In this document: positions 26,185-35,177 of the stretch, one piece after another
How the letters are laid out: every line of letters begins with the position of its first letter
Position numbering within the stretch: the stretch's first letter is position 1
NCBI GenBank assembly: GCA_946699565.1
Contig: CAMPDW010000007.1
Span: 36,870-100,869 of the forward strand
Length of the DNA: 64,000 nt
Source of the DNA: an uncultured Commensalibacter sp.
GTDB taxonomy: Bacteria > Pseudomonadota > Alphaproteobacteria > Acetobacterales > Acetobacteraceae
Reading direction: 5' to 3'
Program-made: the position numbers and the translations under genes
The notes under the pieces: generated by a model
The model's input: the letters and a program-made list of their open reading frames with translations, nothing else
Told to the model about the DNA's origin: nothing
Databases searched by the model: none

Positions 26185-27249
26185 TTATTTTTTTTCTGCT
26201 AGATCAATCAAAATAATATAACCCGTTTCAGTTCCAATAATTAATAAACTACCCACTTTATTAAATTGTAAAGCTGTAATTTCGCCGATGGATTTTTTGC
26301 TTCCTAAATTAATAGGAATAACTTTTTCATCGGTAATTCCGATCAATAAAATACTACCATCTAAAAAACCTGCTGCAACCATATCATATGAAGGATGACA
26401 ATCAACAATCATACAACAGCTTCCAGGAATACCAGGTAATTCTATCGGAGGTTTTCCTATAGGACCTCCATCAAAAAATTTCCATAAAACAACAGGCTCT
26501 GCACCACTTGTTGACAACCACTTTCCATCCGCTGAAAAACTTAAGGATTTTACTTTGGTTGGATACCCACTCATTCTCATATTATGTCCATCGGATATGC
26601 GCCAACCATGTAAATCATGATCTTGCATTGACGTCACCAATGCTTCTTCTCTGGGGTGTAATACAACCCCGATATGACTACCTTTCCAAACAAAATCCTT
26701 AATTTTATGATTTTCTTTATGATCCGTAGACCATAAAGTCGCACCATTATAATAAGAGCTCGCTATTTTTGTTCCATCCAAACTAAAAGTAAGATCACTG
26801 ACACTTGAAGAATGTTCAAAAATAGCAAAAACCTCTGTAAAGTCATCTTTATATAAATAAATTTCTTTTCCAGTAATAAAAGCTATTTTTTTTTGTTTCC
26901 CTTCTTTATCAGACCATGAAACAATTTTCTCAATCCATCGTTTAGACTGCAAAATTTTTTGTGGCTCTTGTCCTGGCACAATCCTTACTAACGTGTTATC
27001 ATCTCCAGAAGTAATAAATCCTGAACAATTCATATCCTGTGATAAAGATAAAATTCCACCTTCATGAGGTTGAATCCTATACCATTGATCTGGATCATGA
27101 AGATAATTTAAAGGAACAATCCATAAATCTCCATCTGCCGTTGCAAAAGCACTATATTGATCATCCCACGACGTCGCACAAGCAATAATAGTTCCCTCAA
27201 CTTTTCTAAGGCTTCCTCGGCTTTCCATTAATTGTAACGGCTGGTTCAC
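26185..27249 (-). CDS. WD40 repeat protein
   Basis: 354 residues made of six or seven degenerate WD-type repeats. Examples are SSVSDLTFSLDGTKIASSYY then NGATLWSTD (about 150-175), TKVKSLSFSADGKWLSTSG then AEPVVLWKF (about 228-260), and ITALQFNKVGSLLIIGTETG near the end. Such beta-propellers act as protein scaffolds. The gene starts 26 nt after the CobW-type GTPase gene and must be co-transcribed with it; this pairing recurs in alphaproteobacteria and hints at a role in zinc handling, which is an inference. No signal peptide, so cytoplasmic. Confidence 0.85.
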   Translation of the reverse strand: MNQPLQLMESRGSLRKVEGTIIACATSWDDQYSAFATADGDLWIVPLNYLHDPDQWYRIQPHEGGILSLSQDMNCSGFITSGDDNTLVRIVPGQEPQKILQSKRWIEKIVSWSDKEGKQKKIAFITGKEIYLYKDDFTEVFAIFEHSSSVSDLTFSLDGTKIASSYYNGATLWSTDHKENHKIKDFVWKGSHIGVVLHPREEALVTSMQDHDLHGWRISDGHNMRMSGYPTKVKSLSFSADGKWLSTSGAEPVVLWKFFDGGPIGKPPIELPGIPGSCCMIVDCHPSYDMVAAGFLDGSILLIGITDEKVIPINLGSKKSIGEITALQFNKVGSLLIIGTETGYIILIDLAEKK

Positions 27250-27275
27250 TATATCTTTTTCCTATAATCGATTTA

Positions 27276-28301
27276 TTATGCAACACATCTCAAAAACCCT
27301 TCGCGCAAAGATTTTTCATCTAAATTTCTACCGATAAAGACCAATTTGGAAGAACGTTTTTCATTAATCTTCCAAGGTCTAATATAATCTCCTTCCGCCA
27401 TCATATGAACAGCCTGAAAAGCAAAACATTGATCCTCGTGACTAAAATTCAAAATTCCTTTGGTTCTTAATAAATCTTTTCCAAATTTCTGAAGAACCGT
27501 AGACATCCACATATTGAATCGTCTTCCATCCAATGCTTTAATCTCCATCAAAGAAATGCTCATTACTCCATCACCATGGTAATGATGTACTTGATGGTCA
27601 TGGTCATCATGGTCATCATGGTCATCATGGTCATGAATTGATAAAAAATCAGGTTCTAGGGTCAAAGCTTTTTTTAAATCAAAGCCACCTAGTTCCAAAA
27701 TTTTATCTAATGGAATATTACTTCTTTCCATTTCATATAAAGCCACCATTCGATTAATTGCACGTATTCTTTTTTTAATCGCCTTCAGATCTTTTTGACC
27801 AACCAAATCAATTTTATTTAATAAAATTACATCTGCAAAAGCAATTTGATTAACGGCCTCCTTGCTTTCATCTAAAGTTTTCATGACATGATGAGCATCA
27901 ACTACTGCTAAAACAGCATCAAGACGTGTATTTTTTCGAATATCTTCATCAACAAAAAAAGTTTGCGCAATAGGTGCTGGATCAGCCAAGCCTGTTGTTT
28001 CTATAATAATTCCATCAAAACGATTGCGACGTTTAATTAATTTATTCAAAATACGAACAAGATCACCTCGAATAGTACAGCAAACACACCCATTACTCAT
28101 TTCAAAAATTTCTTCATCGACATCAATAATTAAATCATTATCAATACCAAGCTCACCATATTCATTTACAATAACAGCATATTTTTTATCATGTTGCTGC
28201 GTTAAAATTCGATTCAATAGTGTAGTTTTACCTGCCCCTAAATAACCTGTTAAAACAGTTACAGGTATTTTTTCTTTTTCTATTTGATCCAATTCAACCA
28301 T
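27276..28301 (-). CDS. CobW/ZNG-type GTP-binding zinc chaperone
   Basis: 341-residue G3E-family GTPase. The P-loop TGYLGAGKTTLLN is at residues 18-30, NGCVCCTIRGDL at 70-81 (the CxCC metal site with Cys72, 74, 75), ETTGLADP (about 101) and LLNKIDL (about 160). A His/Asp-rich stretch lies at 223-242 and the CobW C-terminal domain follows (INFSHEDQCFAFQAVHMM). Proteins of this type load zinc onto client enzymes in scarcity. The His-rich part is encoded by a tandem 9-bp repeat. The gene lies 12 nt after the O-antigen ligase-like gene and before the WD40 gene. Confidence 0.93.
   Translation of the reverse strand: MVELDQIEKEKIPVTVLTGYLGAGKTTLLNRILTQQHDKKYAVIVNEYGELGIDNDLIIDVDEEIFEMSNGCVCCTIRGDLVRILNKLIKRRNRFDGIIIETTGLADPAPIAQTFFVDEDIRKNTRLDAVLAVVDAHHVMKTLDESKEAVNQIAFADVILLNKIDLVGQKDLKAIKKRIRAINRMVALYEMERSNIPLDKILELGGFDLKKALTLEPDFLSIHDHDDHDDHDDHDHQVHHYHGDGVMSISLMEIKALDGRRFNMWMSTVLQKFGKDLLRTKGILNFSHEDQCFAFQAVHMMAEGDYIRPWKINEKRSSKLVFIGRNLDEKSLREGFLRCVA
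27595..27635. repeat. Tandem 9-bp repeat within the CobW gene
   Basis: TGGTCATCA is repeated three times (27601-27627) and flanked by partial copies. In the minus-strand reading frame it encodes repeated His-Asp-Asp. Being a multiple of 3 it can change the length of the His-rich metal segment without a frameshift. Confidence 0.8.
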
Positions 28302-28313
28302 AATAAACCTTTT

Positions 28314-29612
28314 TTAACGCTTTATTTGCTTACTATAATCCCAACTATAAGCTAAACCAAATCCTAAGAGAAGGAAAAACCAACCGGCCAATGGCAAATT
28401 TCCAAAGCTACTTCCTGCTGAAACAGGCCATTCATGAATAAGAACAGCAGAAAATAAACCAACCCGCCAAGCATTTTGAACAGCTTCCTGTAACGTTGAT
28501 ATTTTAGATTTTAAACCTTGAATTAGATTTTTCCACCATAAGAATACCATATTTACAAAGAGAATTAATCCCGGTATTCCAGCATTTACAAACATTTCAA
28601 TATAGTGATTATGCGGATGGGGCAAACAAATTTCAGCTCCCTTACCATCACCATGCCCTATTGTTATCCCCCAAAAAGATAAACCATGAAAATAAATTGG
28701 ATTGGCACAAAAATGACGATAAGCATCATATCCTAAGCCTGTCCAAGGATTAGATAATCCCATAACCATTGCCCGAGTATAAATTAAACCATAGTTATCT
28801 GATGAGAAATGCGACATTTGATAAAGAAATAAAGTTACCAAGTGATGATAGCTTGCTGGTGATAACAAGGATGTTATTCCAAATATAATTGGAATAAAAA
28901 CTAACATAGATAAAACAAGCAAACGCAAAGATCGCAACCAATATAAAGAAACGACAATACCAAAAACAAAAAGGATAAAAGGCATCCTTTGACCAGCAAA
29001 AGCCATCATTAACGTAGAGAATACAATTAGAAATAAAGAACAAAGTTTCCCACGCCATCCTTGATAATAATAAATACTATAGATGCTAAAACTTAATGTT
29101 ATTGGTAATAATAACCTTGCCAAGGGTCCTGCAGCTCTTGGATGATGATAGGGACCTGTTAAAGTGCCATCAAAATACCTTGACGCCCCTACGATATTAT
29201 ATCCTATAATAAGTTGACTAAGCATATTTAAAATAATATAAGCAGCACAAACCATTAAAATATAAGCAAGCCATTGACGATATTTTTCATTCCTTAAAAC
29301 CCAAACTTGTAAGGCAATAACAAAAAAAATAAAACGGATTAAAACAACCGCTTGAATCATCATAATATTATGTTGAAACAACCCAAATGGAATTGTACAT
29401 AATAAAATCCACCCCCACCATAAAAAAGCAATAATAACCCAATTTTGCTTTACCCAATCCCATTGTTTATTGATTAATGAATAAATAACAAAACATATTG
29501 CTATATAGCTTATTAAACCATCTGCTATTCCTCTAAGATGGGTTAAGAATATAGGTAAAATTAAAACAGCAATAACAGTCGATTTATTCAAAAATTTACA
29601 GACAAATTCCAT
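28314..29612 (-). CDS. O-antigen ligase / polymerase-like membrane protein (Wzy/WaaL family)
   Basis: 432 residues, about eleven hydrophobic segments. The largest loop contains IYFHGLSFWGITIGHGDGKG followed by HPHNHYIEMFVNAGIPGL (about 345), the HPHNxxxxxxxxxGxxG signature of the Wzy_C/WaaL superfamily. Such enzymes join polysaccharide to lipid A or polymerise O-units at the periplasmic face. It is the first gene of a minus-strand run with the CobW and WD40 genes, which seems to be proximity rather than function. Other envelope polysaccharide genes lie at 38.8-45 kb. Ligase versus polymerase cannot be decided by sight. Confidence 0.85.
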   Translation of the reverse strand: MEFVCKFLNKSTVIAVLILPIFLTHLRGIADGLISYIAICFVIYSLINKQWDWVKQNWVIIAFLWWGWILLCTIPFGLFQHNIMMIQAVVLIRFIFFVIALQVWVLRNEKYRQWLAYILMVCAAYIILNMLSQLIIGYNIVGASRYFDGTLTGPYHHPRAAGPLARLLLPITLSFSIYSIYYYQGWRGKLCSLFLIVFSTLMMAFAGQRMPFILFVFGIVVSLYWLRSLRLLVLSMLVFIPIIFGITSLLSPASYHHLVTLFLYQMSHFSSDNYGLIYTRAMVMGLSNPWTGLGYDAYRHFCANPIYFHGLSFWGITIGHGDGKGAEICLPHPHNHYIEMFVNAGIPGLILFVNMVFLWWKNLIQGLKSKISTLQEAVQNAWRVGLFSAVLIHEWPVSAGSSFGNLPLAGWFFLLLGFGLAYSWDYSKQIKR

Positions 29613-29894
29613 ATTTTAATAAAACCTCTAATTCTTAGGTAGGAATAAAAGTAAAACAAAATTCATGAAATTAGAAATGATTTATTACACTATCAATACT
29701 AGATTTTTCATATCAAAACTAAATATCAATCAAAATGAAAAAACTAACATCTTATAATTTTATATAATAAAATTATGATCTAACTCTATAGGATTTTTCC
29801 TTAAAAAGAAATCTATTACCCAAATTATATTTTAAAAATAAAATAAATAATGCCAATTATTACCTGACAAACCCAATTATTATTTTATTAAATA

Positions 29895-30914
29895 TCAATC
29901 ACACTTGGCATCTTTTACAAAGCTGTCATATACATAAATTAAATAATCAGGTAACATGTTCGGAATAATCCTTTGAATTTTCATAAATAAGGCAATTTCT
30001 TCCAACTCTTTATGCAAAAAACGTGACATTACTAGAACTTGCTGCGTTTTATCCAAATATTTTTGCTGTTTCAATGTTTCTTTCACTTGTTCAGGAGATT
30101 GATTCAAAAGCTTGGATAATTGGACTATTTGTTCAGAATGAGAAATTAATTGAGGTTGATCTCGTTTAAAATAATTAATATTTTCTAAAACTTTTTCAAC
30201 AAAACTTTGCATCCAAAAAGGTTGATCAGAAATTGTATTATCCATAACAACCCATACCTGATAGGTTGGATATCCCCATTTCGCTAATTGAGCAGAATTA
30301 ACCAAAATATTTCCGTCTTTTACAAAAGGTTGCTCAACTATATCTTCTGAATAAGTTCCATCAATTTTATTTTGCTGCCATGCTTTTTTTATTTCTCCTA
30401 ACTGCATATTAACAATATGAATTTTTTCAGGTGCTATATTATAATGCTCCAAATAACGTAACAAACTATAATAACTGCTTGTCATATAAGGCACAGCAAT
30501 AATTTTACCCGTTAAATCCTGTGGATTACTAATATGACTTTGATTTTTAACAACCAAAGCACTTTCTTCACCATATTGCCGATCAATAGCAATAATTCTC
30601 CCTTGCAAACCCACTGTTACAACAGATAAAAATTTAATCATATCTACAGGTACAATATCAACCTGATTAGTAGCTAAATCATGTAATGCTTTAAAATCAT
30701 CATTATAATTTTGCCAAACAATAGATTCACGAGAAATTTTTTGATGTTTCTTATCAAATTGAGCAAAATTAGCAATATCAACTTGATTTTTCCATCCGAT
30801 TCGAAATTCAGCATGGGCATTTTGTACAAGAATACTAAAACTTAATATACAAATTAAAAAAGTCCATCCTTGTAAAAATAATCTTTTTAAATTTTTAAAA
30901 ACTATATTTATCAA
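29895..30914 (-). CDS. ABC transporter substrate-binding protein, TauA/SsuA-like, orphan
   Basis: 339 residues. A signal peptide is evident: positively charged start, hydrophobic stretch about 15-33, then QNAHAEF with probable cleavage after AHA. The mature part is a type II periplasmic fold resembling NMT1/TauA proteins: DIVPVDMIKFLSV (about 87), LTGKIIAVPYMTSSYYSLLR (about 138), YSEDIVEQPF (about 190), and LAKWGYPTYQVWVVMD, a form seen in taurine/sulfonate binders. The permease and ATPase genes that normally accompany it are not in this window, so it is an orphan or serves a transporter elsewhere. The mnmA gene lies downstream on the same strand. Confidence 0.75.
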   Translation of the reverse strand: MINIVFKNLKRLFLQGWTFLICILSFSILVQNAHAEFRIGWKNQVDIANFAQFDKKHQKISRESIVWQNYNDDFKALHDLATNQVDIVPVDMIKFLSVVTVGLQGRIIAIDRQYGEESALVVKNQSHISNPQDLTGKIIAVPYMTSSYYSLLRYLEHYNIAPEKIHIVNMQLGEIKKAWQQNKIDGTYSEDIVEQPFVKDGNILVNSAQLAKWGYPTYQVWVVMDNTISDQPFWMQSFVEKVLENINYFKRDQPQLISHSEQIVQLSKLLNQSPEQVKETLKQQKYLDKTQQVLVMSRFLHKELEEIALFMKIQRIIPNMLPDYLIYVYDSFVKDAKCD

Positions 30915-31046
30915 TGATAAAAATCCTGATTACAACACTTCAATTTTATTAAAAAAATAAAATTATTTAATTTTTTTAATAACAAAAATAAACTTTAAAA
31001 GTAAAGTGCCTCTTTAAATAAATCTTTCTCATTATATATATATTAT

Positions 31047-32108
31047 TTAAAGAATAAATCCACCGCCCAATACGCGTGTTCCTTGATAAAAAACACAAGC
31101 CTGTCCTGGTGCGGGGTTGGCTGCTGCTTCTAATTTAACTCTTGCTCTATCACTATTTTCTATATAAATAGTTGCACGTCGCTCTTGATCATGAGCTCTA
31201 ATTTGTACATTACATTGTAATAAATTTGTTGATACAGGAATAAGCAAGTTAAGATCACGCAAATAAAATATTTGTCGAATTTTATTATTTTTTGGTCCAA
31301 TAACAATTCGTCTTTTTTCAGTCTCAATACGCAATACCATTTGACGTTGACCCTTTATTGTTGCCAAATTACCTAAACGTTTGGTTTGCCCTACAGTATA
31401 TTTGGCTATACCTTCATGCTGACCTATAATGATGCCTTGTTCATCAACAATATCGCCTGGCTTCAACCCTTCTGGGGCTATTTTTTCAATAAATTGTATA
31501 TAAGAATTATCTGTTACAAAACAAATATCTTGACTATCTGACTTTTGTGCAACAGCCAATCCAAATCGTTCAGCTTCTTTTCTAACTTCATCTTTGTTTA
31601 TCATCTCCCCTAAAGGAAACCGCAAAAATTCCAGCTGTTCAGACGTTGTAGCAAATAAAAACCATGATTGATCCCGACTTAAATCAATAGGACGATGCAA
31701 TTCAGGCCCATCTTTCCCTTCGATTCGCCGAACATAATGACCAGTTGCCATAGCATCAGCCCCTAGATCTCGTGCCATGATTAATAAATCTGTAAATTTT
31801 ACACCCTGATTACAAGCAATGCATGGTACAGGAGTCTCACCTTTTTGATAAGATTGTACAAAACGTTCAATAACAGTTTTTTGAAAACGGCTTTCTGCAT
31901 CAATAACATAATGTGGTATACCTAATTTTTCAGAAACTCTTCGTGCATCTCTTATATCTTGACCAGCACAACAAGCGCCTTTTTTAACAATACCACGTGT
32001 ATCGTAAAGTTGTAACGTGGCTCCAAAAACTTCATGCCCCTGTTCTTTTAAAAGAGCTGCCGTAACAGAACTATCAACACCGCCCGACATTGCAACCATA
32101 ATACGCAT
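31047..32108 (-). CDS. mnmA: tRNA-specific 2-thiouridylase MnmA
   Basis: Adds sulfur to uridine 34 in the wobble position of Lys, Glu and Gln tRNAs. 353 residues: VAMSGGVDSSVTAALLKEQG (residues about 4-23) is the PP-loop ATP site. TPVPCIACNQGVKF (about 97) has the first catalytic Cys and SQDICFVTDN (about 192) the second. GDIVDEQGIIIGQHEGIAKY (about 218) and the closing beta-barrel segment PAPGQACVFYQGTRVLGGG are family-typical. Sulfur would come from the cysteine desulfurase(s) encoded two and three genes upstream; the ferredoxin gene lies 4 nt before it. Confidence 0.96.
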   Translation of the reverse strand: MRIMVAMSGGVDSSVTAALLKEQGHEVFGATLQLYDTRGIVKKGACCAGQDIRDARRVSEKLGIPHYVIDAESRFQKTVIERFVQSYQKGETPVPCIACNQGVKFTDLLIMARDLGADAMATGHYVRRIEGKDGPELHRPIDLSRDQSWFLFATTSEQLEFLRFPLGEMINKDEVRKEAERFGLAVAQKSDSQDICFVTDNSYIQFIEKIAPEGLKPGDIVDEQGIIIGQHEGIAKYTVGQTKRLGNLATIKGQRQMVLRIETEKRRIVIGPKNNKIRQIFYLRDLNLLIPVSTNLLQCNVQIRAHDQERRATIYIENSDRARVKLEAAANPAPGQACVFYQGTRVLGGGFIL

Positions 32109-32112
32109 TAAT

Positions 32113-32427
32113 TTAAGATAATTTTGGTAAACGAACTACTAAACCATCCAAATCATTAGTCATAATAATTTGACAACCTAAACGGGAAGTTTTTTGTAAA
32201 CCAAATGCCATATCCAACATTTCTTCCTCTTCTTCAGCTGCAGGCTTTAATTTATTCCACCATGATTCATCTACAATAACATGACACGTTGCACACGCCA
32301 ATGAACCTTCACAAGCTCCCTCTAAATCAATTCCGTGCTTATGAGCTATCTCTAAAACAGATAAACCAACAGGAGCATCCACTTCACGACGCGTACCATC
32401 TTGTTCGATAAAAACTATATGTGCCAT
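32113..32427 (-). CDS. [2Fe-2S] ferredoxin (adrenodoxin/Isc type)
   Basis: 104 residues. The cluster motif is [20 protein letters not shown] (about 36-55), with Cys39, Cys45 and Cys48, and the fourth Cys in [10 protein letters not shown] (about 85). This C-x5-C-x2-C pattern is that of the vertebrate-type ferredoxins such as Fdx of the Isc system, which deliver electrons for Fe-S assembly. The position between cysteine desulfurase genes and mnmA supports a role in sulfur mobilisation. No iscU, iscA or hscAB genes follow, unlike the E. coli operon. Confidence 0.92.
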   Translation of the reverse strand: MAHIVFIEQDGTRREVDAPVGLSVLEIAHKHGIDLEGACEGSLACATCHVIVDESWWNKLKPAAEEEEEMLDMAFGLQKTSRLGCQIIMTNDLDGLVVRLPKLS

Positions 32428-32481
32428 TTAAAGTTCCTCATTCAAAATTTACAATCAATCACTTTATAAACAATTTCATAG

Positions 32482-33672
32482 TTAAACATTTCTTACCGTG
32501 ATATTATACCACGCATCATATAAATCATGAATTGTTTCCTTAACTTCCCGTTCTATTGTCATCCGACCAAAAGAAAGACGAATACTAGATAAAATTTCTT
32601 GTTCTGACAATCCCATTGATTGTAAAACATATGAAAGTGAAGAAGCATGATTACAGGCAGAACTGGTAGATAAACATAAATGAGGAATTTTTGCTAAAAG
32701 ATCAAGTGCCTTAACATGAGGAAATTGTATATTTATACCATTTGATACTGATTGATTTAAAGTTCCATTAATTTTAAAACCGGGTATTTTCTCTGTTAAT
32801 TCTTTCACTAACAATAATTTATATGCCTGCAGACGATCATTATCTTGTTTAGCCTCTTCTTCCATCAATGTAATTGCTTTATCCAATCCAACAATCAACG
32901 GAACCGGTAAGGTTCCTGATCGAATTCCTCGCTCTTGATAACCCCCGTAAAATAAAGGTGTAATTCTGACTCTTGGTCTATGACAGACATATAAAACACC
33001 AATTCCTTTTGGCCCATAAATTTTATGGCCAGAAATTGAGGCAAGATCAATTCCCCAATCTTTTATTTTCACATTACTAGGCATTTTACCTAAAGCTTGA
33101 GAGAGATCACAATGAAATAAAGCGCCAAATTCATGGGATAAAGAGGATAAAAGTGGAATATCCTGAATTACACCTGTTTCATTGTTAGCCGCCATGACAC
33201 TTACCAAAAGTGTAGGTGTTTGAAGTGCCAATTTCAAACAATCAGGATCAATTAATCCATTTGATTGCACTGGTAAAATATAAGGTTCTGCCCCCATTGC
33301 CTGTAAATTCTGAACAGTTTCCAAAACCGATTTATGTTCAGTTGAAACCGTTATTACACGTTTAGCTCTTGAAGATAGATTGAGAAAGTATCGAACACTT
33401 CCTTGAAGCGCAATATTATTTGATTCTGTTGCTCCTGAAGTAAAAATAATTTCCTGTGCCTTTACACCAAGTATTTTTGCAATTTGAGATCTAGCATCAT
33501 CAACCGCTTGGGTGGAAACCTTTCCTAAAACATGATCTGAACTAGCATTCGCAAAACTATGCGCAAAATAGGGCAACATCGCCTTTACAACGCGTTCATC
33601 ACAAGGTGTGGTTGATTGATAATCTAGATAAATGATCTTTTTTCCATTAATCTTTTTTTCTAGACTGGACAT
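32482..33672 (-). CDS. Cysteine desulfurase (IscS/NifS class), copy near ferredoxin
   Basis: PLP enzyme that takes sulfur from cysteine as a persulfide. 396 residues. IIYLDYQSTTPCDERVVKAM at the start is the IscS-like N-terminus (YxDxQATTPxDPRV). IIFTSGATESNNIALQG (about 73) and the PLP-lysine in LASISGHKIYGPKGIGVLY (about 205) are clear, and the catalytic Cys lies in LSTSSACNHASSL (about 330). It is likely the main iscS, since it lies next to fdx (55 nt). A second, distinct desulfurase precedes it by 43 nt. Confidence 0.93.
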   Translation of the reverse strand: MSSLEKKINGKKIIYLDYQSTTPCDERVVKAMLPYFAHSFANASSDHVLGKVSTQAVDDARSQIAKILGVKAQEIIFTSGATESNNIALQGSVRYFLNLSSRAKRVITVSTEHKSVLETVQNLQAMGAEPYILPVQSNGLIDPDCLKLALQTPTLLVSVMAANNETGVIQDIPLLSSLSHEFGALFHCDLSQALGKMPSNVKIKDWGIDLASISGHKIYGPKGIGVLYVCHRPRVRITPLFYGGYQERGIRSGTLPVPLIVGLDKAITLMEEEAKQDNDRLQAYKLLLVKELTEKIPGFKINGTLNQSVSNGINIQFPHVKALDLLAKIPHLCLSTSSACNHASSLSYVLQSMGLSEQEILSSIRLSFGRMTIEREVKETIHDLYDAWYNITVRNV

Positions 33673-33715
33673 TATTGCACCTCAATCATTAAATGTTTCT
33701 AATTTTTAATAATTA

Positions 33716-34840
33716 TTATAATCGTTGAAGCAATTGACAATAAGTATCAACAAAAGATTCAACATCTTGTTGTTTCACATTCCATGGTAATGAGACACGG
33801 ATTGTACAATCAGCCAATGAATCCAAACCCATGGCAACTAAAACAGGTGAACGTACCAATTTTCCTGAAGAACAGGCTGAACCTGTCGAGACACAAAAAC
33901 CAGCCATATCCAAGGCCATAAATTGTTTTTGAGCAGATATACCTCTATAAGCTAAAGATGAAGTATTATCTATCCGTTCGGCTTGCTCTCCACAAATGGA
34001 AGCACCAGCATGTTTAACTTCTTTCTCAAGAAAATTACGCATTGATAAAATATGGGAACGATCCTCATAATACGCATCCTTAATTGCCGCTGCCATACCT
34101 ATGTGAGTTGCTACCGAAGGCGTACCTCCTCTTCTTCCCTGTTCTTGTCCCCCACCAATTAAAAGCGGATTGATTTTTTTAGCATTTCTTCCCTGCGGAG
34201 CCAGCAATAATGCTCCTGAACCTTTGGGTCCTCCCATTTTATGCGCTGATATCGCAAGACTATCCACTTTTAATTCCATCAGTTTAACAGGTATCCTTCC
34301 TGCTGCCTGCACGGCATCAACGTGAAGAAGTGCTCCATAAGTATTACAAAGCTCTGAAACTTTTTGAATAGGATGAATAACACCTGTTTCATTATTTGCC
34401 AACATTAAGCATATCAATGGTGGGATCAAACTATTTTTTAAAACATCTTCAAGAAAATTAAGGTCTATAATACCTGCCGAATCAACAGGTAAAATCCCTT
34501 TTGCACAATCAATTTGCATAATTGCCGGATGTTCCGTTGCTCCTATCCATAAAGGACGTAATTGATCCTTTAAATGAATCTGACCATATACTGCCAATAT
34601 ATCCGCCTCTGTTCCTCCAGAGGTAAAGATACAATCCTGTACAGATCCTCCAAAATAGTCAGCGACAACTTCACGGGCATCTTCTAGCTGATTATAAATT
34701 TTCCTTCCCATTTGATGAACTGATGAGGGATTACCTGTTTGATTCATAATTTCCATCATTGTTGATAAAACAACAGGACGTATCGGCTCACTGGCATTAG
34801 CATCAAGATAGACAGATTCTTTGGTCATTCGAAAATTCAT
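33716..34840 (-). CDS. Cysteine desulfurase (NifS/IscS class), second copy
   Basis: 374 residues, same fold as its downstream neighbour but clearly diverged. VYLDANASEPIRPVVLSTM at the start, SVQDCIFTSGGTEADILAVY (about 65), LAISAHKMGGPKGSGALLLA (about 192, PLP Lys) and CVSTGSACSSGKLVRSP (about 316, catalytic Cys) are intact, so both copies should be active. The NxSE rather than QATTP start is typical of the second NifS-like gene found before the Isc/Suf clusters of alphaproteobacteria. First gene of the minus-strand run desulfurase-desulfurase-ferredoxin-mnmA. Confidence 0.92.
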   Translation of the reverse strand: MNFRMTKESVYLDANASEPIRPVVLSTMMEIMNQTGNPSSVHQMGRKIYNQLEDAREVVADYFGGSVQDCIFTSGGTEADILAVYGQIHLKDQLRPLWIGATEHPAIMQIDCAKGILPVDSAGIIDLNFLEDVLKNSLIPPLICLMLANNETGVIHPIQKVSELCNTYGALLHVDAVQAAGRIPVKLMELKVDSLAISAHKMGGPKGSGALLLAPQGRNAKKINPLLIGGGQEQGRRGGTPSVATHIGMAAAIKDAYYEDRSHILSMRNFLEKEVKHAGASICGEQAERIDNTSSLAYRGISAQKQFMALDMAGFCVSTGSACSSGKLVRSPVLVAMGLDSLADCTIRVSLPWNVKQQDVESFVDTYCQLLQRL

Positions 34841-35177
34841 TATTTAATTTTAAAATATATCCCTGTTCATTTTTGAATAATTTATATTTTTTATATAAAT
34901 AAAATTTTTACTTTACTAAAATAGTATTTTACAATTATATTTCATTTTTAAATTTTATATTCAATGATAAATAACTTTCCGATTATTTCTATCTATTCAC
35001 GCGTCCAAACTATTCCGTTAGGAATTAATTTTATTTAATAAATTAAACAAAAATACTTTAATTTTAAATGAAATATTATTATAGAAATAAACTGTTTTTA
35101 TTGTTTTCCTATATTCATTTATATTATTGTTAAATCTTACACAGTGTACAAGTGTTAATAAACAAACGGATAATTCT
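34841..35177. other. Divergent promoter region
   Basis: An AT-rich spacer of about 340 nt between the second desulfurase gene (minus) and the hydrolase gene (plus). I see no IscR-like or other recognisable operator, and no ORF. Confidence 0.4.

Noticed and set aside
27595-27635. Short CRISPR-like repeat array
   Set aside because: 9-bp units without spacers inside a coding region; a His/Asp repeat.
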